Shown piece by piece: positions 45,228-53,800 of a stretch of DNA of 64,000 bases. A program made the position numbers and the translations under genes. Source of the DNA: UBA1672 sp965263215. GTDB lineage: Bacteria > Pseudomonadota > Alphaproteobacteria > Micavibrionales > Micavibrionaceae. The notes beneath the pieces are model-generated. The model was not told the DNA's origin and did no database searches. It was given only the letters and a program-made list of their open reading frames with translations. Position 1 is the first letter of the stretch; every line of letters begins with the position of its first letter. The stretch covers positions 682,001-746,000 of the forward strand of contig OZ253663.1 of assembly GCA_965263215.1 (NCBI GenBank), in the 5' to 3' direction.

Positions 45228-45256
45228 TTTTCAGCTATGGACGTTATTCTTATAAT
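45228..45256 (+). promoter_or_regulatory. Possible promoter of the RTX metalloprotease
   Basis: TATAAT at 45251-45256 with a weak TTTTCA hexamer 17 bp upstream (45228-45233). About 45 bp separate it from the chosen start codon, and a ribosome site lies in between. Confidence 0.4.
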
Positions 45257-45302
45257 ATCGTACTAATTGTCATACGGTGTAGCTAGATTTCAGGAAACGT
45301 AC

Positions 45303-48230
45303 ATGAATGACATATCCTCAACACTCCTCCAAACAACAATAGACAATAACGGTTTTCAAATAGGCTGCGGCTGTTCATATTGCCAAAACGGTCGTGACCA
45401 TGATGGCCTATCTTCTGATATTACCACTCCCTTAAAAGACCTCGCCGTGCTAACAGGTGGCGGCGGAACGGTAACCCCTGCCAATATCGGCGTTAATAAC
45501 GCAGCCGAACTTATTCATGGCAATGAATGGGGGCCCGGCGGCGGAACTGCCGCAAATGTGAGCTATAGCTTTGTTACAGAAGTACCGTCTTATTACGCAG
45601 TTGATGCACGCGAGCAAAATAATTTCGAAGCATTCACCACAACAATGCAAATTGCCACGCGCGCAGCTCTAGACAGCATTTCCGAATTTGCCAATATCAC
45701 CTTCACTGAGGTTGCAGGCGTTGGTGATATTACATTCGGGCAAGCCAACTTAACCGTCTCCGCTCAAGATGATCCTACAGCATGGGCGTATTATCCCGAT
45801 CAAGGGGACTTCAGCGGTGATGTCTGGTTTAACGTCAATGATAATTTGACCAACTCTATGGATGCAGGGGAACTCGGATACTTTGTGGCTCTGCATGAGC
45901 TTGGCCACTCCCTTGGCCTAATCCACTCTTTTGATGCTGGCCTGACGGGCAATGAGAATACTGAACAATTTACCGTTATGGCGTATAACACTTCGCCATG
46001 GGGCAACATCTTTGCCGAAAGTTATATGCTCTACGACATGTCTGCCATTCAGGCAATTTATGGCGCGAATACAGCATTTAACAGCGACGATACAACGTAC
46101 ACGCTTGATCCTAACGCAGCGCTTAGCATTTGGGATGGTGGTGGAACTGATACGTTTGATGCCTCCGCGGTGTCAACGGGCGTGACCATTCACCTTGAAG
46201 AAGGTGGGTATAGCTCAGTAGGGTTATCCGAAAACATCGCCATTGCCTACGGCGCGGTGATTGAAAATGCCATCGGCGGCAGTGGCAATGATGCCCTTCA
46301 TGGAAATGACGCTGATAATATTCTCACTGGCGGCGGCGGGGATGACCAGATAACTGGCGGCGGCGGACAGGACGAAGCCATATATAGTGGCGCCTTTAGT
46401 AATTACAATTTAACCGGCAACCTTGGCTTTTTTACCATTGAGGATACAACTGGTGTTGATGGCACAGATATATTGGTCGATGTAGAACGCTTTACATTCA
46501 GCGATGGTTACTATGAAAGCGGTGTTTTTACGGAAATTGATGTTGGGGTGAATGAGATTACTCCGATAGTTGATGGTGTTTCAGCTGCGGAAGGCCTTTC
46601 TGATCCGGGATCACTTTTAAATGGTTTAGATGAGATTACAGTTTTTGTAACAGTTGATGCATCTCAAATTGGTACTGATCGTGGAATTTTTGACACTGAA
46701 GGGCCGGATGGTCGAGATGATACTTTGCTTATGCGTTACGATAAGCAGGGTTGGTCAGGTGGTGGTACTAATGTGATTAAGATTGGTTTGCAAACCACTG
46801 AAGGCCAAATGAATATAGAATCGTCTTCCAATGTACAAACGACAGATGTGCAGCATATTGCGATGACATGGCGCAGTGGTGAAGCATTGAAGCTATATAT
46901 TAATGGCGTTGAGGATGTTGTTACGTTCAATAGTGGTGCTTTAGGCGGGGTGATTGACAATGTTCAGGATTTATTTTTAGGCATTGGCCCGAAGAATGCA
47001 GGAGGGTGGTCTGGCAGTATTGATGATTTCCAAATCTTTGATGTCGCTTTGGATTTGACATCTATACAAGAATTAATTTTGGGAGGCACAAATAGAGATC
47101 CAATCGCTGCAGATGATATTTTTAGTAGTATTCAAGATTTAGAAATTTTAGGAAATTTATTAGCAGACAATGGAAACGGTGTAGATAGGGATCCGAATGG
47201 AGATCCCCTTAGTGTTGTTTCAGGAATATTTACAACCTCTCATGGCTCAGTCGATATTGCTTCTAGCGGTGATTTTATCTATACGCCGGAAGCGGGTTAT
47301 GTGGGCTTGGATAGTTTTAATTATAGCTTAGAAGATAATCGAGGCGGGAGCGATATTGGAAATGTTAGCATTACTATTATAGACCCTGCGGCAATTACTC
47401 CGATAGTTGATGGTGTTTCAGCTGCGGAAGGCCTTTCTGATCCGGGATCACTTTTAAATGGTTTAGATGAGATTACAGTTTTTGTAACAGTTGATGCATC
47501 TCAAATTGGTACTGATCGTGGAATTTTTGACACTGAAGGGCCGGATGGTCGAGATGATACTTTGCTTATGCGTTACGATAAGCAGGGTTGGTCAGGTGGT
47601 GGTACTAATGTGATTAAGATTGGTTTGCAAACCACTGAAGGCCAAATGAATATAGAATCGTCTTCCAATGTACAAACGACAGATGTGCAGCATATTGCGA
47701 TGACATGGCGCAGTGGTGAAGCATTGAAGCTATATATTAATGGCGTTGAGGATGTTGTTACGTTCAATAGTGGTGCTTTAGGCGGGGTGATTGACAATGT
47801 TCAGGATTTATTTTTAGGCATTGGCCCGAAGAATGCAGGAGGGTGGTCTGGCAGTATTGATGATTTCCAAATCTTTGATGTCGCTTTGGATGCTACGGGC
47901 ATTGCGGCTTTATCACCTTTAGCATTATATGATGGAGCTGATACGGTCGTGTTTGATGCAATATCTGCCTTTACAGATAATACTAAAATTGATGATTTCA
48001 ATATTTTTAATAATGATAGTTTAGATATATCCGATCTCTTGGAGGGTTATGATGCCCTTACTCATGCTATTACCGACTTTGTTCAGATTACCGACAATGG
48101 TTCGGACAGCATTCTTTCTGTTGATCCTAATGGCGATGGGGCATATAGGCAGGTAGCTTTGCTTAGCGGTGCTACAGGCTTGAATGATGAAGAAGCTTTG
48201 GAGATTTCTGGTAATTTGATTACTATTTGA
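45303..48230 (+). CDS. Serralysin-like (M10) RTX metalloprotease with duplicated LamG domains
   Basis: A 975-residue protein. The protease domain (~1-260) has the zinc site HELGHSLGLIH near residue 198 and the Met-turn FTVMAYN. A short M10 C-terminal RTX block (~325-375, GGSGNDALHGND) follows, then LamG domain 1, a cadherin-like domain, LamG domain 2 (identical to the first) and a secretion module ending ALEISGNLITI. It should be exported by a type I system and cleave extracellular proteins. I chose ATG 45303, seven bases after AGGAAA, over a TTG at 45267. A Cys pair near residue 30 (CGCSYC) precedes the catalytic domain. Confidence 0.92.
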   Translation: MNDISSTLLQTTIDNNGFQIGCGCSYCQNGRDHDGLSSDITTPLKDLAVLTGGGGTVTPANIGVNNAAELIHGNEWGPGGGTAANVSYSFVTEVPSYYAVDAREQNNFEAFTTTMQIATRAALDSISEFANITFTEVAGVGDITFGQANLTVSAQDDPTAWAYYPDQGDFSGDVWFNVNDNLTNSMDAGELGYFVALHELGHSLGLIHSFDAGLTGNENTEQFTVMAYNTSPWGNIFAESYMLYDMSAIQAIYGANTAFNSDDTTYTLDPNAALSIWDGGGTDTFDASAVSTGVTIHLEEGGYSSVGLSENIAIAYGAVIENAIGGSGNDALHGNDADNILTGGGGDDQITGGGGQDEAIYSGAFSNYNLTGNLGFFTIEDTTGVDGTDILVDVERFTFSDGYYESGVFTEIDVGVNEITPIVDGVSAAEGLSDPGSLLNGLDEITVFVTVDASQIGTDRGIFDTEGPDGRDDTLLMRYDKQGWSGGGTNVIKIGLQTTEGQMNIESSSNVQTTDVQHIAMTWRSGEALKLYINGVEDVVTFNSGALGGVIDNVQDLFLGIGPKNAGGWSGSIDDFQIFDVALDLTSIQELILGGTNRDPIAADDIFSSIQDLEILGNLLADNGNGVDRDPNGDPLSVVSGIFTTSHGSVDIASSGDFIYTPEAGYVGLDSFNYSLEDNRGGSDIGNVSITIIDPAAITPIVDGVSAAEGLSDPGSLLNGLDEITVFVTVDASQIGTDRGIFDTEGPDGRDDTLLMRYDKQGWSGGGTNVIKIGLQTTEGQMNIESSSNVQTTDVQHIAMTWRSGEALKLYINGVEDVVTFNSGALGGVIDNVQDLFLGIGPKNAGGWSGSIDDFQIFDVALDATGIAALSPLALYDGADTVVFDAISAFTDNTKIDDFNIFNNDSLDISDLLEGYDALTHAITDFVQITDNGSDSILSVDPNGDGAYRQVALLSGATGLNDEEALEISGNLITI
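46557..47054 (+). repeat. 498-bp direct repeat, copy 1 (LamG domain)
   Basis: Identical as far as I can read to 47394-47891, exactly 837 bp (279 codons) downstream, so the frame is kept. It encodes a LamG-like domain from ITPIVDGVSAAEG to FDVALD. The sequences diverge immediately after the shared GGAT. Confidence 0.92.
47394..47891 (+). repeat. 498-bp direct repeat, copy 2 (LamG domain)
   Basis: Second copy of the LamG-encoding segment. Including synonymous sites it appears unchanged, which indicates very recent duplication or ongoing gene conversion. Confidence 0.92.
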
Positions 48231-48300
48231 TTTTTACACGTTTTGATAGCTAAAGAGTAAAAGAGAATTAAAAGTGCTGTCGTCTAAGTCGGAAGCTATA

Positions 48301-48507
48301 ATGATTATTGCAGATATAGATATATACCGTGCGGCAAAACTGTACTTTGATAAATACGGCGATGATGCAACATCTGAGGCTCTTAAAAAATCAGCAGAGC
48401 TTTTTGCCAAGGGTGATAAAGAGGGCGGTGAAACCTGGAATAAAATCGCTAACGCAGTGGCATGGATGCTGAATGAAGATTTATACGAAGACGGAGTAAT
48501 ACATTGA
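48301..48507 (+). CDS. Small alphaproteobacterial conserved-type protein
   Basis: A 68-residue helical protein starting MIIADIDIYRAAKLYFDKYG; it resembles a widespread small alphaproteobacterial family (IYRAAKL..D.HG.DA) of unknown function. I chose ATG 48301 with GGAAG just upstream; the frame reaches back to 48274. Its end overlaps the start of the SNase gene, implying coupling. Confidence 0.65.
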   Translation: MIIADIDIYRAAKLYFDKYGDDATSEALKKSAELFAKGDKEGGETWNKIANAVAWMLNEDLYEDGVIH

Positions 48508-49085
48508 GATCTTTTATTACCGTGGCGTTCTTTTTGATGTTTTCAAGTTTGAGTTTTGCGAAAGGGCAATACTCCATGGAAAGCGCCCGTGATTTTCAGA
48601 CCGATTTTCATACAGGCTTTGAACTGGATCATGTGATCGATGGCGATACGATTGTAGCAAATGGTATAAAAATAAGATTGTGGGGCATTGATGCACCAGA
48701 GAAAAGGAATATCTATTTTCTTCCCTCCAAAATGCTTTTAGAAAGTATGCTCTCAAGAGGAAAGTTGACTTGTAAATTCATAGAAAAAGACCGCTATAAA
48801 CGCCATGTGATGCATTGTTTGATTGATGGCAGAGATATTGGATCAATGATGGTTCAGGTTGGTATGGCGAGAGATTACAGTAAGTATTCTGGTGATTATT
48901 ACCAGTATGAAGAAGATCTCGCCAAAGCTAAAAAGATGGGCATATGGTCTGATAAAGTAATAAAAAAGGAAGATGATGAACAGGTTATGTGCACGATGGA
49001 TGCAAAGCTGTGTCCTGATGGAAGTTACGTTTCGCGCCATGGTCCTAATTGTGAATTTGCATCATGTCCTGATGAGAGTAAGTGA
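48504..49085 (+). CDS. Secreted thermonuclease (SNase family)
   Basis: A 193-residue protein with a signal peptide (residues 1-19) and an SNase-like OB-fold nuclease domain. HVIDGDTI and KIRLWGIDAPE carry the family's calcium and catalytic residues (Asp, Arg, Asp, Glu), and YKRHVMH supplies the second Arg. The C-terminal ~30 residues form a Cys-containing motif (MCTMDAKLCPDGS... GPNCEFASCP) seen in other proteobacterial secreted proteins. It starts with TTG, overlapping the previous gene. It probably degrades extracellular or periplasmic nucleic acids. It is the intact relative of the degenerate copies at 33980 and 41712. Confidence 0.92.
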   Translation: MRSFITVAFFLMFSSLSFAKGQYSMESARDFQTDFHTGFELDHVIDGDTIVANGIKIRLWGIDAPEKRNIYFLPSKMLLESMLSRGKLTCKFIEKDRYKRHVMHCLIDGRDIGSMMVQVGMARDYSKYSGDYYQYEEDLAKAKKMGIWSDKVIKKEDDEQVMCTMDAKLCPDGSYVSRHGPNCEFASCPDESK

Positions 49086-49543
49086 TGTCAAAACAGATTT
49101 GGGCTAAATTCAAAAATACCTTGAGGCTTGAAGCGGAAGTAAAAGAGCCGCATGAACCGCTTCATGTGGTGACGGCTGCTTTGATGATCCATGTGTCAAT
49201 AACTCATGATGATGTCAGTGATGTCGAGAAACAGGGTGTTTTAATCTGTATTCAGGAGCATTTTGATCTTGAAGAAACTCAGGCTCATAAGGTTTTTGAA
49301 AAAGCGGTAGAGCATCATGACAATGCAACTGATCTATACGACTTTACCCGTGTGATTATGGCGGAGCTAGAGCATGAACAACAGATTGAAATCGTCAGGT
49401 TGCTTTATCGTGTCGCCTTTGCAGACAATCATCTTGAGAATTTTGAAGATCATATCATCACAAGGATTGCTGGTTTGCTTGGAGTAGGGACGCGAGACCG
49501 CGTGCGTCTTAAGCAAGAGGTGAGGGCAGAGACAGGGGCTTAA
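49085..49543 (+). CDS. TerB-like family protein
   Basis: A 152-residue cytosolic all-helical protein resembling the TerB/tellurite-resistance-like family: the early ALMIHVSITHDDVSDVEKQGV helix, and the late YRVAFADNHLENFEDHIITRIAGLLGV with its Asp/Glu-rich loop, match the family's paired metal-binding repeats. In alphaproteobacteria such solitary TerB-like genes are common; no tellurite operon is present, so the name should not be taken as a function. The ATG at 49085 overlaps the SNase stop (TGATG). Confidence 0.8.
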   Translation: MSKQIWAKFKNTLRLEAEVKEPHEPLHVVTAALMIHVSITHDDVSDVEKQGVLICIQEHFDLEETQAHKVFEKAVEHHDNATDLYDFTRVIMAELEHEQQIEIVRLLYRVAFADNHLENFEDHIITRIAGLLGVGTRDRVRLKQEVRAETGA

Positions 49544-49636
49544 CAAGGCGTGTCATATCAAAATGCGTTTTAGTAACGTTCGAAAATTTTTCTGTTTATT
49601 CGTAAATTTGGAGAAAAGTTAGCGACAGACTGCAAG

Positions 49637-49689
49637 TACTGCCACTTACAAGCGAATGAGCCATCACATAGCACACCAGTGGCACAGTA
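49637..49689. other. Imperfect hairpin between convergent genes
   Basis: TACTG-CCACT (49637-49646) pairs with AGTGG-(CA)-CAGTA (49678-49689) around a 31-nt loop. It lies between the convergent TerB-like and 5'-nucleotidase genes. No strong T-run follows, so it is at best a weak terminator. Confidence 0.35.
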
Positions 49690-49744
49690 TGAAAAAACTG
49701 CTCGGAAAGAAAAATATAGTAGCGCACCCACGCTGATATTGACC

Positions 49745-50854
49745 TCAGGCGACACCATCCGGTTCGTTATCATCCTCAGAAGGTTTAAACCCGGGCACTC
49801 GGCCAGAGAGCATTCCGGCTTTTGTACCCATATCAATATTTTTTGCTTGATCGTCGTAAAATTCGATTGATTGGCCACGCTCCAGCGCCATAAAGGCGAG
49901 AACTTCCAGAACGGGTTGTTTTGATGTTCCGGCCAGAAAGTGGGCTGAGCCTGAGACATCTTCATCCCATTGATAAAGCGTTTCAATAGCGCGCAATGCG
50001 GGATTACTGCCGCGCGCCGTTACAATAGAGATCGCATAGGGCTTATCATCACCAGCATAGCGCTTGTTCACCCCGTTATAATGGTGGAACAACTCGTATG
50101 CAGGGCCGTGATTCATAGGCACGTTCTGTAAGCTTTTTTCGTATGAATCATAAGCCTGAAGGCCGTGTTTTTGAAAAAATTCTTCCGACGTGCCATCAAA
50201 AACGACACCATCCAGATCAAAAACATGATGGCCGATGATACTGCCGTTAAAAACAGGGCGCACATTGGGGGGAAGCTTACGTTTCAGTTGTATCACACGC
50301 CCTTCGGTTATTTCATCGGGGGGCTGGGTTATTTCTTCCGAAGCATAAAGAGGAACAATCTTTGCTCCCCGCTGTTTTCGTTGTTCTCCCTCAATATCCG
50401 GATTGTTAATCCTTCTGTTTTGTGCAAGGTCGTAATAGGTAGAGAAAACCCCTGCCTTATTTCCGGCCGCAGCATCTTCCAGACTAGCAGTATAAAAATG
50501 TTTTATGCCGTACGCCTCTAAAAACGGGACGGGTGATTGGCCGTTGGTAAAAAACATACGCCCGGGCGTGATGCCTTCATTTTGCATGGTGAGTATGGCA
50601 CGCCGTGCGGTGATTGGGCTGTTCTTTGAACATAAGACCACTTCCTCGAAGTCCGGGTTTTCAAAGGCCTGTTTCAGGTGTTTGAATCCGCGCCCTAACG
50701 GGAGTGGCTCATCTGCACATTCTTTCATATAGGCAATGTAGGATTCTTTTCCCTGTTCTCTGAAAATTCTATCAGGTTCAGACATATCGAATAAGACACT
50801 GGTCGATATACCTTTGATCATTTTTTCGTGAGGCTCTCTTTTACGTCTTGTCAT
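49745..50854 (-). CDS. 5'-nucleotidase (PF06189, cytosolic NT5C1-like)
   Basis: A 369-residue protein matching the HAD-like 5'-nucleotidase family related to eukaryotic cytosolic 5'-nucleotidase 1. Visible are ISTSVLFDMSEPDRIFREQG at the start, VVLCSKNSPITARRA, the FDLDGVVFDGTSEEFF motif (nucleophile loop) in the second half, IVTARGSNPA and a final FYDDQAKNID. It dephosphorylates nucleoside monophosphates. An insertion of about 60 polar residues (~150-215) lengthens it relative to family members. It starts 24 bp after the stop of the giant nuclease gene, so the two form an operon; it could remove mononucleotides released by that nuclease. Confidence 0.88.
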   Translation of the reverse strand: MTRRKREPHEKMIKGISTSVLFDMSEPDRIFREQGKESYIAYMKECADEPLPLGRGFKHLKQAFENPDFEEVVLCSKNSPITARRAILTMQNEGITPGRMFFTNGQSPVPFLEAYGIKHFYTASLEDAAAGNKAGVFSTYYDLAQNRRINNPDIEGEQRKQRGAKIVPLYASEEITQPPDEITEGRVIQLKRKLPPNVRPVFNGSIIGHHVFDLDGVVFDGTSEEFFQKHGLQAYDSYEKSLQNVPMNHGPAYELFHHYNGVNKRYAGDDKPYAISIVTARGSNPALRAIETLYQWDEDVSGSAHFLAGTSKQPVLEVLAFMALERGQSIEFYDDQAKNIDMGTKAGMLSGRVPGFKPSEDDNEPDGVA

Positions 50855-50878
50855 TCTTTTCTCCGTTCTCTGAGCTGT

Positions 50879-53800
50879 TTATACAACTGGATTCAGCTCT
50901 ATTGGCTCGTTGTCATTGAGATCCCGCCCTGCACGGCTGTATTGACGGATTGGGTTCATAAACAATTTTGTTTTTTCTGATAGTACTGCAGAGTCCTGAT
51001 GCTCTTCGACCCATGTTTTGATTGCTTTGAACAGTTTCTTTTTCTTTGGATTATCCCCGACATACCTTGCATATAGATCGGGGGCGTTTTCCAATGCTTC
51101 TATTTCACCTTTTGCTTCGAAATAATGCTGATAGGTGAGGAATGCACGCATAGCTTCTGTTCGTTCAATGTCAGCCTCGAACATATGGTCAGGGTCAAGA
51201 TCGTATTGAACCTGATTAATGGTATCCATTGTATCTTCTAGGACTTTGCGTTCCTTAAGTAGGGCATCGTAGAATTTATTGGCAGAATCCACATCATCGG
51301 CACGTACGGATTCTATATAATCACGTATGACTTTTGTTACATGGCGATAGGCAGAATTCATCCCGACTTTAGCCCGCATCCGCAGGAGGTTCTGCGCACC
51401 ATGTTCAGGTCTCGCGGCGCGCCCGCCACCACTGTCGAGCTGACGCTCCAGATCGGGATATTCGTCAGGACGCCTATAATCGTTATAATATTTTGGTTCG
51501 TCCCCGTCTTTTTGGTTTTGCGCGATGCGGCCTTTCAGGATACGCAATTCACGATCGTTGTCCCACGCTTCTGCGACCTTTTGGGCAATCGTTTTCCATT
51601 CATTTTGCGGATCGACATAATTCAGATGCCTTTTGATCACACCTGCACGACGGTCAAGTGTTTCTTTGGGCACTGTGCCGTTGGCTTTTACCCTTAGGCC
51701 ATAACGAGCGGGCACGACGATTGGATTTTGTCTTAAATCCAGAACTTCAAAAACATCATTATCGTAATCGGCGAGCATCTCCGCAATTTTTGCCGGTGGT
51801 AAATGCAGGTAATCATTCGGGTCATATTTCAGGTTAAAGACAACGGCATAACGTTCGGAATCCATGGTGCCTATAAAAGCCCCCATTTGAGGTTTCGGGC
51901 GTTTTGCCGAAGGACTGACATAAGAGAAAATAGGATGCGGTCCGTTAAAGCCCATATCCATACCCATGATGTCATTGAGCAGATGGCTGGTTGATGCATC
52001 TGCGTTGATGATCATTTGCTCAACCAGATCAGGCGCGATATCATATTGTTTCCAGAACAAATCCATACATAAGTTGGTGTCGTACTGGCCGCCATGCGCT
52101 TTCTTTTCATCATAATCCAAGCCGTTCTCGCGGGACAGGCTTTCCAAGGTATGATCCATGAAGTCGGCATCGGGTTTCATGGCGACTTTATACTCACCGG
52201 GGGAATAGGCTGCTAATGCGCGAGAAATGGCGCGTGTATCAATGGAAATTGTCTTATAAGTTTGATGAAGGCGCGTATTGGTGTCCAGATTTCTGGCAGA
52301 CTCCTTGGCAATGAATTTGGAATCAAAACGCTCATTATGCCAGACGATCAGAGCTTTGACGTCATGGCGACTAACTTTGCCTTCTTCTGACTTTTCCTCA
52401 GCAAGTGTATGAGAGTGTTTTTTCACCGACGTTAAAGCCGTATTCATTTCATCAACAAATTGCGCGGCGTGTAGGCCTTCTTCCAGATCATCGGGATGTG
52501 TGTTGGTCACCAGCATCGCAATCGGTGAAGGCATACGGTGGTTGGGAATGTGTTGGAATAACTGGATATTCTCGATCGTCTCGCGTGTTTCTACATTCTT
52601 GATGGTCAGAGCGAACTCCCGCATTAGATGACGCATAGGTGACAGACCGCCGGTTTCAGTATCAGCTGCGCCAATCGCGTGAATACCTTTATCGGCAAAA
52701 ACGCCTTCCTTGTATTTATCAATACCAAAGGCGATATCTTGTTTAAGGAATCCTTGAAGATTGTCAGCGTTAAAGGATCTTGAAAGGGAAACAGGTAAAG
52801 ATCGACCCATTTCAAAATCCGAATTCACACCGGCTATGCTGCGTGCCGTATCTTCAAATGTGTCAACCAGTTGCGCCACAAGAGATGTGGAGACGGGCTT
52901 GATCGGCATGACGGATGTAGAAAAACGTCCCTTGAGATAGAATTTATCACGTGAGGGCGTATGATTTGTTACGCCGATAAATTCGGATGGAACGGTACGA
53001 TAAAATGAAACCTTCTTTCCCTTTTCAATCCGCATCTCCATTGAACCGGTGACAACGGCAGTATCTGCACCTGCCTTCTCAGCAATGTCCAGATGGCTCT
53101 TTAATTGCTCTGGTCCACCATGAACAGGAAGGATAAACGGAATGCCGGATTCAATAATACCGCGCTCAATACCCTTGGTGTTATTATGGCCTGAGCTATG
53201 GCGAATCATGGGTGGTCCATAGGTTCCTTGTTCCGCGAGGTTTTCCATTGCCTCGGCTTCTTTGTCCACGGCCTCGGGCAAGATCACATGCGCTCCGTGG
53301 AACATTTCAACATAGTCCTTTAGGGCCATTCTGCGGAAATAGTTATCGCCTGTCGGTATAACGCCTTGTAGCGGTGCAATGATGTCGTTACTGCGGAGGT
53401 TCCATCGATGCGGGGGCAGAGCATCGCGGGCTGCGCGGTTAAGGGATGAAAAGGCTTCATCCTGTGTTCCTGTCACTAACAGGGCATATTCGCCATCGCG
53501 TGAGGGATCGGATAATAAAGGTTCCACCTTGGTTTTTTGGGTTTGCATGATGATATCAACATCATGGAAATCCTTTGCCCACTTTTTAAGGGCGTAAACT
53601 TTATCAGCATCGCGGACGAGATCTTCAACTGCCTTACCATCAATGACAAGCGTCTTGCGATCTGTTTGTCCTAATGCTGCGACCAGTGTACCAAGCCTTG
53701 TTACGTTTGAGCCGAGCATAGGAAATACAAATCTGTTATCGGCATGATCGGTAACTGTTTTAACAATATCTTTAAGGACATCTGATTCAAGAGTGTTTTC

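Noticed and set aside
49678..49700. TGGCACAGTATGA as a sigma-54 promoter
   Set aside because: The -24-like half is present but the GC of the -12 element is missing at the required spacing.
49570..49986. 138-aa minus-strand ORF overlapping the 5'-nucleotidase 3' end
   Set aside because: It overlaps the conserved nucleotidase C-terminus in another frame and has no family-like motif.
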